DNA of 64,000 nucleotides, taken from the NCBI GenBank assembly GCA_021399445.1, contig JAJTUQ010000001.1:7626001-7690000 (forward strand), in the 5' to 3' direction. The stretch is from Xylogone sp. PMI_703. Lineage: Eukaryota; Ascomycota; Leotiomycetes. The notes under the pieces were generated by a model, which ran no database searches, had not been told where the DNA came from, and was given only the letters and a program-made list of their open reading frames with translations. Of the stretch, positions 49,777 to 64,000 are shown piece after piece (positions within the stretch are counted from its first letter, which is position 1; each line of letters opens with the position of its first letter). The position numbers and the translations under genes were made by a program.

Positions 49777-51192
49777 TCAAAGATTAAATCTTGTCCGTTT
49801 CTTTTCCATCTTGGCTTTCCATTCCCAGTGGACTGTATCGTTACTCTTCTCTGCGGCATTGCCTTCGCTTTCAGTAGCTCGGTCTCTATCCGCTGCCGCT
49901 GGACCTGCTCTTCCAATGTATTTATCAATGCGGCGTAGTTTCAAAGTCAAGCGAGGCCCGAGTTCCTGCATGCCCGCTCTGATGCTTTCGACGCCCTCCA
50001 TAGGCTTCCCCTGTTCATCTATGACACTGCGTTCAGTCTCTTTCTTCTCCCGGAAGACATACCTAGAATGAAAATAGGTTAGGGTCAGAAGCATAGGTTG
50101 AGAGTGAATGGTGTCTCTTGCCAAATACTTACCGATGCCGACGTATGAAGATATAATCTCGCTGATTGTGAAGAGTTACGACTTGTCTGCCCTGTAGTTC
50201 CGGTTGAGGAGGGAAAAGAGTCAAGAACATCCTGGCGGTTAACAATCCTAGCGGGGTGCGGAAATTGTTAAGGATAAGTTCTGGGTAATGGTTTGTGGGA
50301 TTTCCATGTCCAGGTAGTTTCTTCCCCTCCATCCAGTTTGTGATGGAAAAGTGAAACGTCGGGCCTGCAGGTAAATGTACAAGAGAAAGACCCTTTGGCT
50401 TTTTCAAATCCTCTGAGAGCAGAACTATCGCGGAGAATTCTCTTCCCGCGGCATATTTTGCTACCTCCCTCAGGGAGAACTTGTGCCCGTACCGATGTGC
50501 CTGTCTGGGTATGTATGTTGCGTTCTGGTGAGATAGTTAGTAACGGACTGCCACACCGTGACCAAAACGAAGAAGAGGTTGATCAGTTTGCTTACCGGGA
50601 AGAGGGTACAGAGAGTTTTAGCTTCATCGTGAAGAGTGGAGTTCAAAGATGTAGTTATGAGAATTTTCGGGACAGGTGGAGGTGTGTTAGAGAATAGAGT
50701 AGGGAATTTGAGACTAAGTGACTCTGGTGTGAGGTCTAGGTTTGTGCTCGTCGTGGAAGCTGCAATACTTGAGGCTCGTTTTCGTGGTTTCTCTGTCTCA
50801 GGTTCGGAATCGGAATCTAGCATGCTATCGACATCATCTTCGGGGTCTTCGTCTTCGTCTTCAGCCTCAGCCTTTCTTTGCTCTTCTTCCTCTGCTTCGA
50901 CACGCCTTCGCTTGAGTTCCTCCACGTCCACACTGACACCAAGTCCATCGTCGTCTACCTCGTCCCAGACTCGTTTCTTGTCGATGGAATGGGGAATGTT
51001 TTTAGCTAATCGTTCCCTTCTCAATGAATCGTCTCGCTCTTCCTCTCTCTTCCGCTTGAATCTTATGTCTCTTCTTAGAGCTTCACGACTCCTCTTCTGC
51101 GCCACGTGCATGAGCTGTCTTTTATGTTTGTTACCCGTCTTAAAAGGGAGTGATGCCTTTGCGGAAGGCGGTTTAGCTCGTTTTGAACCCAT
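49777..51192 (-). CDS. rpf1: Ribosome production factor 1 (Rpf1), Brix domain
   Basis: Nucleolar factor for 27S pre-rRNA processing and 60S subunit assembly. Minus-strand exons 50596..51192, 50133..50524 and 49777..50062 (introns 71 bp with a perfect TACTAAC, and 70 bp) give 424 residues. The N-terminal half is basic, then acidic (HKRQLMHVAQKR, EDEDEDPEDDVDS). The Brix domain runs from PKILITTSLNSTLHDEAKTL through AHRYGHKFSLREVAKYAAGR, FSAIVLLSEDLKKPKGL, FRTPLGLLTARMFLTLFPP and VVTLHNQRDYIFIRRHRYVF. The conserved end WEWKAKMEKKRTRFNL is present, so the gene is complete. Confidence 0.95.
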
Positions 51193-53812
51193 TGTGTATA
51201 TTTATATGAAGGGGATTGTTCGCCTAGGAATCTAATATCAGCGGAGTCCATCTCAACAGGAAACTAATGGCAGTGGAACTCACCTCAACTCCTCGACTTT
51301 CACAGGATTCAATCGCTACCTCGATAAACTTTATCTAAAGGATAAGGAAATCATTTTTAGTCGGGACGGGAAAACGTAAAGCCGGGCGAGCCGGGATATT
51401 TGATTGGGGTGCGATGGTCATCACCCTAAACATTTAAAGTTAAAATCAAATCTATGCTATCAGCTGGACAAATCATATGTTAAATATTCTTTACATGATA
51501 TCTCAAGCCCTTTGCAGCTTCTTGCGGAATGTTAACAACTCCAAAAATCTCTATTGCGGAAGTATTTGATTTTATGGTATGCTCCTGCAAAGAATGACGA
51601 GGCACCATGCAACCGCCACAATGCAGCACCCCGCATCCACCGACTCTAATCTCACACTGGATGCTCTTAACGTCTACTTCTAGAATACCTTATATATTTG
51701 GTTAAGCACGACTGATGGTAGATCATATCATTGATTTCTTACAACCCCACACAGTCTTATGACGCTACTTTTCTGCATTCCATCTTTAGCACTAACTGTA
51801 GCTCTGGTGAAAGCTGTTTCCAGTGCCGCCCTCCACCTGCTGGAGCTTCAAGTCACCTGGCGCTAAGATGCACGAAAAGGTCTTGTCCAATTGGTGTACC
51901 CTGATGATAAAATCGAAAAGAATAAACTTACCTGCAAGAGGCAGCTGTGATTCCAACACCACATGGGTTGGATGCTTCTGCTGGTACAAGAAATTTACTG
52001 TCTCTTTCAAGGAGTGTATCCTGTAAGGATATCCCCGCAGCGGTTAAGCAGATCATGTCGTAACATGGGAGTTTCAAGTTTACGCTCGAACTGTAGGTGT
52101 ACAGTGTCGCATTCTCGGGGTCCACTGTTGCAAGGACAGGTGCTTAATATACACAGCACGTACTGTCAATGACATAGTGTGCTTGTTACTCTGTCATTTA
52201 CCATTAGATTGGCGATCTGCTGAAAGAAGGAATGGATGGTACTGCGTCGTAGATCATGCTGTACAGTTTTGATCTTGGACGGGTTGATACCGCAATACCG
52301 TATGTACTGTACTGGAGGGATGGATTCGGAGATAGATGCGCCCGGATGTTATGCGGATCAGATCTCAGATATTGTCAGCAGGAGCTTCCGGATTGGTAAA
52401 AATCGTACGATGCAAGCCAACCTGGAAAGTTTGTCCCAAGCAGATTTGACAAACACCTTCAAGGGCCGCAACGAACATGAGAAACAATTTGTTGCCGTCG
52501 CGCCCCTTGCGCTGCTGTCCGTCACCCCAAGCTGGTTTGACGGCAGACGGGCAGCGGGCCATGGGGACACCAGCAGCAACCAGCTCCGCTTCAGTTAGGG
52601 GTTCTCGCTCATCGTTTCACGCACTGCATGGCTTCGATCCAGATCGCGCTCTCCCAGCCAATGGGCGCGCGGCTTGGACGGCCTGAGCCGAAGTCTCTCC
52701 TGGAGCGAGTGTCCCTTATGGTCCCTTATGGCGTTCATCCCCCCGGGGCTACAACCCCCAGAGGGGCAAGTACATACTCGGGTACTCGTGTGAGCTCGTG
52801 CTCTGGAGCCCTGAAACAGCCCTCGCGCGTCCCTTTCATACATTCTCGATTCATCGACCTCTATGGAAGTGCTTGATGCTACACCCTAGGGCCGCTGTGG
52901 ATGGGCAATCAGTCTTGGTGTGAGGGGAGCAGGTGGGCCACAAATTCAAATACGTGTGGTAGACATGCTCAATGTGCCATGAAAGGAAAAAGGAGGAAAT
53001 TGCAGGCGTGTCACGGACTTGCTGCTATTTGAGGATTCCTTTGAGTTGGTTGACGTCTGGAAGCAACGAGTTACCGGTACCGTAACGCTGTGGTCGAGTT
53101 TAACGTGCTGTGCTTATTTAGCATTGCGATGCACACTCACGTTGATTTGTTATCCAGCCAGCTCTCGTGGTTCAACCAGAAGGGCCGTTGGGGCTCCTTG
53201 CCGCAAGGTGCGTAGTAATTAAGGACAGGCCGGGATGATTAACGTACCCCTTAAGGCGACCTAGCGTGGGGCTCTGGGCCAATCTAACAGAAAGGGTCGC
53301 CCCCTTCTTGCTGCCCGCAGGCCTGCACCCGCCCAATTCGGCGCTAGTGGGACAACTCCATCCACCACCATCTCAAACCTTCAGCTTCTATCAACCTCCT
53401 TTCATCCCAACGCTGTTCCCTTTCACCTACGTTGCTCAGGACAGCTTTGTGCCAGCGGCGGCAGATTGCATCCAGCTCATTGTCTCGCTGATTGCAGATG
53501 ATTTTGCCGAAAACACTGGGAAAGTTTGCAATCCGATACCAGCGTTGAAATTGGGAACGGTGAAGCTATCCTCAACGGCGACTCGATAGAGGTAGTTTTG
53601 CTCTAATATATGTACTGGGCGCAAAACGGTATGTTTTCTACCGTGGGAAGTTTATAGACCAGCAATGCAATACTGACAATTCTGCCGTAGGCGACCGACA
53701 ATTCCTTTGTATACAACCCGCCAGGAGCGTTGATCTGTCATAGGCCACAGGACCTCGAAAGATCTTTCAGTCGTAATTTTTTGTCTAGCATATTTTTACA
53801 TACTTCGTCAAT
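51193..53812. other. Intergenic, no gene confirmed
   Basis: 2.6 kb between the divergent rpf1 and cla4 genes. A minus-strand patch at 51792-52125 has overlapping protein-like frames and splice-like signals, but I could not build a consistent gene. A CT- and C-rich segment at 53280-53420 may be the cla4 promoter or leader. GTAC words at about 52303-52312. Confidence 0.5.
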
Positions 53813-56630
<2,818 letters not shown>

Positions 56631-57353
56631 TATGAAGATGGGGTCAATGAGTACGATGAAGCTGACGGATTGATTTCTACCCCATAGATGCAGTGATAGA
56701 GATGGGATTTATCATTTAGGGTGATCTGATGCATATTCTTGTTTTAAACACTTCACGCGAACGACATGGATTGCGGCGTTCGGGGAGGTCAACTTCATGG
56801 ATAGTCACTTTTTTGCATGTTTGACAGCGCACTCGCCAGAAACGGATCAGCTTTATAAAAAGAGAGCGCAGTTTAGTTTTTGCTTCTTCTTACTGCCTCG
56901 GATTCCAATGTCATAGGAAGTGGGTCGGAAGAACGTCTGGACGACAAGAGAACGAGGATATAACATTTTATGGCTGATGAATGATACACAAGTAGCGTCC
57001 AAATTTTAATTAGAATCAAAACACTTTCTAGATGTCCTTTTTTACTAGCATTTAGTTGGAGACGTGGTTCCTAAATACCAACATCATTTACAAGAACAAT
57101 TTTCTATATTAAATTGACTCTTGAGTGTTATGAGCTAGCTCAAGATCGTCCCATTGTGGCTAGCGCCGAATCTTATCTAAGGAGTTAGTCTAGATTCGAA
57201 GTAGACCCTGATTGGTTTCCAAAATGCCACCCTAGTCCCCAGGCCTAGAGCTTCTGTTCGAGCTTCGTGTCTTGATTTCTGGTGAAGCATTCCTAACTCC
57301 CCCAATCTCATCTCCCAAGCCCCCAGATCAAGTGGAAAGTTGAATTTTGTATC
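56631..57353. other. Intergenic
   Basis: 3' flank of cla4 and promoter of the Sec12 gene, same strand. No gene or repeat seen. Confidence 0.7.
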
Positions 57354-59266
57354 ATGGCGCCTCCTATAGCGATAGCTACTACAACACTTTCTTATCCCCT
57401 TTATGCCTGTAGTTTCGACCCCTCAGATTCGTCGCGACTAGTGGTGGGCGGTGGTGGAGGTGCAGGGCGGAGTGGTGTAGGAAACAAAATTGTGAGTTAT
57501 AATGCACTCTACTCTTCAATAGCCGAAATAAATATGATCTGTTTAGATGTTCAAATACTGACCTTTGCTTCTTTCTCGAATAGACGGTTCTGGATGCATC
57601 CAATGGCGATAAATTAATACCGCGCGGGGAAATTGATTTGAGCAAAGATGAAGATAATGTCACACGGCTAGCATTTGGGCAACAAAAGGGGAAGACAACG
57701 CTTGTTTACGCGGGGATAAACTCCTCTGTTGAAGAGCAAGAGAAAGGAAGGAATCAGCATTTCCGAGTCTTTGAAATCGAGCAGTCTGGAGAGGAAAAAG
57801 AAAGCAAGATTGCCGAAATCTCGAGAGCCTCGCTCTTCCATGGCAAGGAAAAGGACACTTACCAGAGGTTAATGCGATTATCGAGGCAGTATCCAGGCCA
57901 TGTTCAGTTGGGCGCCGTAGCGACTGGTTTGGCCAAGGAAGCGGAAATCGTTGTGTTTGATACCTCATCAGTGTCTCCGCTCAACGTCAGGGGGGCTTTC
58001 CAGACGAACAATGAGGCTGTGGATATAGATATTATCCAGACGGGAGTGGAAGAGTATACCGTTGGGTTTTGTGATGCATATGATGTTTTCGTCAAAAAGA
58101 TTGGCCCGAAGGCTGATACGGAAGAGGCAGAGTGTGTTTACGTTACGCCAGCCTCACGATCGCCGGAGCGTCCTACTGTACCCAAGTTCAGGGCTTTCAG
58201 ATGGCTTACTCCTGAGTTACTGCTCATGCTCACGAATATATCGCACAATTCAGGGGCTGTTCTACAGATTCTACGACTACCAAGGAGTGGCAATGGACTT
58301 GCCCGAATTGTGAGATCTCTTCGTCTACCATCGAGTGTAACAATGGGCACCGGGCTTGCTCTTTGCAACCTCTCGCCTCCCTCAAATCCGACAGAAGTCC
58401 AAAGTTATACGCAGTTTGTTATTGCCGTAGCGGCGCAAGATCAATCCATTCTTCTGTTCAAGGTAGACCTGCAAATGGAGTCCAATGTGTCCATGGTTCA
58501 AAATATCAAATATTTGCGGACATTCAAGCAAGTTCATCCTCTCCAAATTACCGACCTGGCGTTCTCTGAATTCAATGCGCCTTCTGGCATTATCACACCG
58601 GACACTCTACCACAACATATCAAGCTGGCAAGTGTAGCAGTCGGCAACACGGTTGTGGTCCACACGCTACCCCTCTCCCCAGTTCCGCTGTCTGCACCCG
58701 GTAACCAATCCAAGAGGCGACGCTATGCAATTGCTATATCTTCGGGCGGATTATTTGGATTCAATTCCATTACGACATTCATACTCATCCTATTAGCTTC
58801 AATCGCTATTCAGAGTGTGCTTGAAATCCGGGGTAGCAGTCCGCCGTTACTAGGAATGCAGGATCGTATTCCAGTTGTGTGGCAAGAAGCTCTGGGCAGA
58901 CCATACCAGTTTCCCGAAGGATACAGCGAGCAGCTCAAGACGAGTGGGTCACGTACAGTTCACTTCCACCGGGATGGATCACCGCTCCCTATAATGGATG
59001 TCATCTCGAGCGCACAGTCTGCCGCGGGTACGGAGGGTGTGGTGTATATCCATGATGGCGATGAACTCAAGGCGCATGTGCACGACGAAGATGTGAAGCA
59101 CAACGGCAAAAGATGGGAGGATCTGACACCAGTGCAGCGTGAGAATTGGAAGAGGAAGTTGAAAGAAGCAGGACACTGGGCAGAAGAGTATGGCGAGTCT
59201 ATTTTGAAGGGATGCTTCTGGGGCGAGGTCGCGGGTGCTGTGGGCAGGGCCGTTGTAGGAGCATAA
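57354..59266 (+). CDS. sec12: Sec12-like guanine nucleotide exchange factor for Sar1
   Basis: ER membrane WD40 protein that loads GTP on Sar1 and so starts COPII vesicle formation. Exons 57354..57491 and 57584..59266 (92-bp intron with CTGAC branch) give 606 residues. The N-terminal blade has YPLYACSFDPSDSSRLVVGG, then the Gly-rich loop VVGGGGGAGRSGVGNKI corresponding to the potassium-binding K loop of Sec12. Further blades end near residue 420 (HIKLASVAVGNTVVVHTLP). A single membrane segment SITTFILILLASIAI lies at about residues 440-458, followed by a luminal tail of about 145 residues. The K loop, the single TM and the order of parts make Sec12 more likely than a generic WD40 protein. Confidence 0.9.
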
Positions 59267-59593
59267 TAAGTCGGGTTAGGAGGATTATGGATCATGTACT
59301 TTTATTATGGCTGGTACGTTATACGTGCCGTGTGCTTTTTGTAATGTTTGGACAGGACTTGGAATGTATTGATGGGAACAGCGGATAGCGGGAGTCCTAG
59401 AGCAGTGTTTCTAGATGAAGATGAAGATATTCTCTATAGTTGGTAGAGATTATTAGACAACAACATATTGTCATACATCCTAAGCATTATCTAATAGGGT
59501 GTCTCCGGAAGCCAGAAGCAAAGGGTGAATATTCCAGTAAATTGACTTCTTGCACTTTCTTGATATACATACAAACTTCCTACCATAACAATC
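59267..59593. other. Intergenic
   Basis: 3' flank of sec12; nothing recognised apart from the approach to the decayed gene at 59594. Confidence 0.6.
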
Positions 59594-60595
59594 ATAGCTT
59601 CTACAACTCGGTCAAGGGTTAAGCTCTTGACTGAGCAAGGTTTATACTTGAAATCGAGGAAATCACTGTTGGAGAATGACAGTTTAAGCATCGAAGACGT
59701 TCCACAAGAAGTAGCACATCGTATTATCGAGCGCTTAGAGGCAGCACCTGCAGTAGGTGAAGGGAAATTCAGGTAATTTAAACGTAAATTTGAAAAGAAA
59801 ATTAACACTTACAAAGTAATCTATGTTCAGCTTTGAAGGAGAGAAGCTTTTTGCATTTATGCCTACTCCTTTACACGACTCGGTTCAGGAGGCGGGGCAG
59901 GACAACTTGGGTGATTGTACCTGGGTATTTATAATCAACCTATTTCTCCTTGTTGCACGTACAACCTTTGACCATAATCATGGCTTCCGCAACACGCTCA
60001 AAATTAAAGCTCTTGGATGAGCAAGATTTATGCCTCTAAGCGAAGCAATCACTGTTGGAGAATGACGGTTTAAGCCTCGAAGATATCCCAGAGCAGCTGG
60101 GACCATCAAGCAACCCGACTGCGCTCTGAAGGTGACTGACAGAAATGAAGCTGGTATTCCTGCTGGTTGCCCAATAAGGGCTTGTGAAGTTGGATGGAGT
60201 GAAAGCAGACCGTCTCTGGATAGGGACATAAGATTATGGTTACACGGCACGAATGGCAGAGTAATCTTTGGCATAGAAATAAAATACAGCAAGCGCGCAG
60301 GTGATCGAGTTGCTAGCTACGTGATTTTCCACACGACGGTGGCACTGTCCAAACTCAAAAGGTATGTATGAAGCTTCTCTAGCATAAATTTATTTGAATG
60401 GTCATTAACTAACCTGTTAGACAATCTTCCCACTACCCCCAAAATGATCAGGTAGCTTTCACTCCCACAGAACTGTTCGGGGCCACCGTTCCACTGCGCG
60501 GTCAAGCTGTAGCAGATAATTTCGCATGGGACATTGGCTTCTTTCGACAGCGCGCAGCTAGCGCACTTCAGGATATGGGACTTATCCCTATATAA
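59594..60595 (+). pseudogene. Decayed gene of unknown family with duplicated N-terminal segment
   Basis: Copy 1 (59594..59772 plus 59831 on, intron 59773..59830) reads ASTTRSRVKLLTEQGLYL then SLLENDSLSIEDVPQE and GEKLFAFMPTPLHDSVQEAG, but its start codon position is ATA. Copy 2 begins at ATG 59980 and reads ASATRSKLKLLDEQDLCL, then meets TAA at 60037-60039; past it SLLENDGLSLEDIPEQL continues in frame. A downstream coding-like part follows: 60132..60361 (ACEVGWSESRPSLDRDIRLW, LHGTNGRVIFGIEIKY), a clean 59-bp intron 60362..60420 with CTAAC, and 60421..60595 (ELFGATVPLRGQAVADNFAW ... DMGLIPI, stop). So the remains of one or two intron-bearing genes are present, one N-terminus having been copied in tandem. 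I do not know the family or function. Confidence 0.65.
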
Positions 60596-62244
60596 GTAGA
60601 ATATGTGATGCTCATAGGATACCACGCTACTTATATATGAAATAAGGTTTGCATAGACCTGCAATTGATGCGTCGTACTCGGACGCTATAATGCAGTGTT
60701 CCTGGATTGGCATGGTAGTCCTGCAAGGGGTGCAGTACAGTGCCGTATTAACTTGCGCCTGATTTGAATTACCAGAAAAGAATTATATCAGTTTAAAGCC
60801 TAAAGTCTCTAGAATCTATTTCTTGTCATATCATAAACTAAAATTCCTGAGTGAAATTGCTTTAAAAAGTAGAAAATAGGTAGATGATGTGCCCTACTAC
60901 CGTAAATGTGCGGCCAGGCTACATGTTTCAAGCTGCATAGGCGAGGCCTAGGGCCCTAACGGCTGGCACCGAGTCGAGTGGGCTTGGGTTTCATCCAGCC
61001 GCCCTCGAGGCTGCGTCCTGCACGCTGGTGGGCTGGCTGAAGAACAATCTTTGCCTGTGTCATCCATGGCACCGTCGACGTTTTAAGACAATCTACGATC
61101 CGATGGACACTACCCGTCTTTTTCGCAGCCGTGATCCTGACGATGGCATCCTCCATCGATCCGCATCAATATGATATGGTATGAAGACGCGCTGCGTGCT
61201 AGTGTGCGCGACATATGGTGTCTAGCTTGATAGTGACTCCATGAGGGCACTCGTCGCGATTACTCGCACCTCTGGGACATTTTACCAACCATCCTTATGG
61301 TAATTTACATCACCACTCTCATCCACGTGCAAAAAGCAAGACCCAATGCACCTTCCCGAATTGCTGGACGTGTCTCATCTAAGCTTCTCACCGGAGTTAT
61401 GGCGTTTTCCCGCAAGGCGCTTTTTCAAGGATCGACCGGGAAGGTAAGTACCAGGCATGTAGCTCAGCCGTCTCGCTGCTCTGCCATGTCTGGTTCTCAT
61501 GTGCTCGTCATTACCCCTGGATGAGGAAGGTTTCTAAGTTTCTAGCTCTTCTATAGTGTCGCGGTTCTATGCAACTATCCAAATATTGCCTAGTTATATG
61601 GTAGTTATCAAGCTATATTGCTTTTTATTGTGTTTTTCTCCTGTGCCCCTCCTTCCAGACTCTAGCTCTCGGGGATCAAGCTCCTTCCACGAGGACAGGA
61701 AGCACCCACAGCAGGGCTTGAGTCTCCACTCTCTCTTTCCTTCGGTCTCTCTTTTTCTCTGTCTCCATTCGGCTTCAGCCAACGAAAGACAGAAGGCAGT
61801 CCCGAGTCATGGTCTCGGCCAGAGCCTAGGTTTCGGCCGGCACGCGCCGGCAGGACATCCACATGTGCTTCTTCTCTCCCGCATACGCTGTCTTTTATTG
61901 ATCCCATGCACAATCATATTTCCAGGTATCTATAAGGCAGGTACAGTTTTATCTCTATGGTTGCTCTTCCTACCCTCCCCTAGTTTCCCGTTTCCTCGTT
62001 GCTTAACTTGGCCCCGGCTTGATAAGACTTCGAGCATACCCACCTAGCCTTATTTACCGTTCCCTCTCTGTATACTATCATGTTATTACCTACTATTGAT
62101 TGTATCAGCCATTGATCTTCTTCCGAGATGCACTGACAATACTGCTGGTTGGAGTCAATTGTCTTACCAGGATACCATACTCGCTGAAACTTTACTTAGA
62201 GCCAAATACTGCATATTACTTCTCTTACCACTTGCCCTCCCGGG
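60596..62244. other. Intergenic and probable promoter of the 7-TM gene
   Basis: No gene confirmed. A 66-codon minus frame at 60956-61156 has no partner exon or family I can name. CT-rich tracts at about 61640-61785 resemble a fungal core promoter/leader for the gene starting at 62245. Confidence 0.5.
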
Positions 62245-64000
62245 ATGGCGAATAATGGACTACCATCTGGTGCTCTCTGGGCCATTGTCATTGTTTTGTT
62301 GTACTCAATTGTTTGCCTTGTCCTGTGCACGTTGTTAGTGTGCTTGCTTTGGAGCTATGGCGAGAAATGGTCTTGTGAGTCTAAACGACCCTCTATATCC
62401 ACCAGTTGAATCTGCATCTTCCCATGCTAACATCTGGCCCAAGACGTCACACTCATCGCCGTGTTTACTACCTTCAGCACCCTAACATCTATCATCGAGC
62501 AGCTCCACTATGCTATAGCCTTCCGCAATATAAAGCAGGCAGAATACGAAAATGCACTTAGATCTCTTCAGACGACTACATATGGTTACAATGATTCCCC
62601 GCAGAAAGTTGATATCGTACTATTTTGGATACGTGAGCTGTCACCCAAATAGGAGCATAGGTACACTTACTGAACCTTGTATATACAGAATTCTATTGTT
62701 ACGATGTCATGGCTTTGAATATCCTATTCTGTATGCCCTCCTCTGTATACTCTGGTTGGACAACAACTGATCATTCGTTCTAGGGAGCGTTAGCCTTTTC
62801 TGCAGTTCTTGGGAAATCCGCGGCGCATGGCTAGGAAGTTCCCGCGATAAGGCAAACACCTCTGCCAAAATATTCTCTGTCCTATTTCCAGCGATTGTCA
62901 TAGGCGTTGCTAACAGTGCTCCTGTATTCAAATCGCCTGGACTATTCCTATTCTTTAGAGATATAACAGGTAAGTATCTTCGCATTACACCTATTTATAC
63001 AACCGCCTGAATCTAAACATAAAAAGTACTTGTTAGTCTTTTCGGAGGTAGTATTCTGCTCATATTGATCTTATACAAGTATATATTAACTCGCCGCCTA
63101 CTCGCAAGAAACATCAAACGATCCAGATGGTGGGACCCCACGGTCCCGAAAAAAGGCAATAATAGAGATGCCGTGACAAATGGAACAACTAGGTCCAGTG
63201 GACTGTCTTCAGCGCAGATCCAAATATATGATCGTGCGCTGGTGACTCGTTTCACAATCGGCTTTTTGGTATTAGCGTGAGTCTATTCCGGTTTTGAGAC
63301 TCCGTATAATATGGCCTATTTTACAGTACAAAAAGAGATAATCGATGACAAGCTAATTTCATAAAGGGCTTTCAATGTGGTCATTATAATACTCCCTTTT
63401 TTCGACTTGAAGAGTAATAGAAGACTAGCCCGCATGGCCGGACCGGATTTCTCGCTCTCTAGGACCATCGCCGACATTTTCCTTTTCCTTCCAGGAGTGA
63501 CGGCTTCACTAGCTATATTTCTCGTCTTCGGTACTGCGAAATCTTGGTGGCAATATCATAACATGATCCTCAATTGCATTAGAATCAAAGATAGGACGAG
63601 GAAACAACAATTTGTGAGGAAGGCCAGGAACCCTGGCACTGATGCTCCTAATTCTCGAAATTACGAAGGCTCTTTGTTTACAACTCTCCGTATGGTTAAT
63701 CTGGAACCTGTTGAGCAAACAGGCGTAGTTGGCCAGCAGACTGGCCTTCCACCGCCAAATTCTCCCCATATAGGTTATCACAAAGCTGTCACTGGCGCAC
63801 CTCAGTGTAGAGAGCCAAATTTCCAAATTTCTTCACCTGTTCATGCTGCAGCTAGACGTCATAGTTCGGTCTCCGGTGATAGTGACCTTCCAATCCTTTA
63901 TCTCGAAGCCCAGGTTGCCTTCGAGGATCCTGTCGTCCAACGCGGACCGATATCATTACAGGATCATCAAACGACATATCCAGCGAAGAATACTAGCTTC
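62245..64000 (+). CDS. Seven-transmembrane protein with long cytoplasmic tail (3' end missing)
   Basis: Exons 62245..62374, 62444..62632, 62689..62730, 62784..62969, 63027..63276 and 63367..64000 all join in frame; about 477 residues are visible and the frame is open at the window end. Seven hydrophobic segments: LWAIVIVLLYSIVCLVLCTL; VTLIAVFTTFSTLTSII; IVLFWSVSLFCSS; FSVLFPAIVIGVANSA; VLVSLFGGSILLILILY; FTIGFLVLAAFNVVIIIL; and IFLFLPGVTASLAIFLVFG. WEIRGAWLGSSRDKANTSAK follows TM3, and the tail is hydrophilic. This plan is receptor-like, but none of the named fungal GPCR signatures (Ste2, Ste3, Gpr1, cAMP-receptor) is evident. Function unknown; the small 42-nt third exon was fixed by frame alone. 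Confidence 0.75.

Noticed and set aside
50636..51235. 199-codon Ser-rich plus frame
   Set aside because: Antisense shadow of rpf1 exon 1.
51792..52125. Possible spliced minus-strand gene (HPTHVVLESQLPLAG; ATLYTYSSS)
   Set aside because: Donor and acceptor sites exist, but no combination kept a single frame with a start and a stop.
60956..61156. 66-codon minus frame rich in Lys/Arg
   Set aside because: Looks mildly protein-like, but no second exon, homologous motif or promoter could be found.

Overview
The window is nuclear DNA of a filamentous ascomycete (Pezizomycotina). The evidence is fifteen or so protein genes carrying short GT-AG introns (mostly 49-170 bp) with CTAAC/CTGAC-type branch sites, and a gene set typical of this group: Aquarius/Cwf11, a WFQNRR homeobox regulator, Tof1, a sedolisin protease, a LaeA-like methyltransferase, Cla4 and Sec12. 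Base composition and the UDP-rhamnose-type gene would suit a leotiomycete or sordariomycete, but the sequence alone does not let me name a genus.

Layout. 0-2 kb: 3' end of a spliceosomal Aquarius helicase. 2-14 kb: a gene-poor stretch rich in GTAC-containing words and microsatellites, leading into a conidiation-type homeobox gene (14.1-16.3 kb). 17.1-23.7 kb: a mitochondrial 3-hydroxyacyl-CoA dehydrogenase and the fork-protection gene tof1 share a divergent promoter with two MluI cell-cycle boxes; a GNAT acetyltransferase follows. 24.8-27.3 kb: a secreted sedolisin with eight exons. 27.8-29.2 kb: a LaeA-like methyltransferase whose C-terminal part is out of frame.

30.3-41.8 kb: UDP-glucose 4,6-dehydratase, a KT-motif nucleotide-sugar transporter and two divergent DUF5672 proteins (putative glycosyltransferases). 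Together these could make, move and use a deoxyhexose nucleotide sugar (UDP-rhamnose is the best guess). This is the most interesting group in the window, and its functional linkage is inference.

43.3-59.3 kb: MFS transporter, a RING/three-zinc-finger/SH3 protein, Rpf1 (60S ribosome assembly), Cla4 (PAK kinase with PH and CRIB) and Sec12 (Sar1 exchange factor at the ER). 59.6-60.6 kb: a decayed gene of unknown family with a duplicated N-terminal segment. 62.2 kb to the end: a multi-exon protein with seven predicted membrane segments, cut off by the window edge. All exon joins were worked out by eye from splice consensus plus reading-frame continuity. I saw no tRNA, rRNA, CRISPR array or intact transposon.
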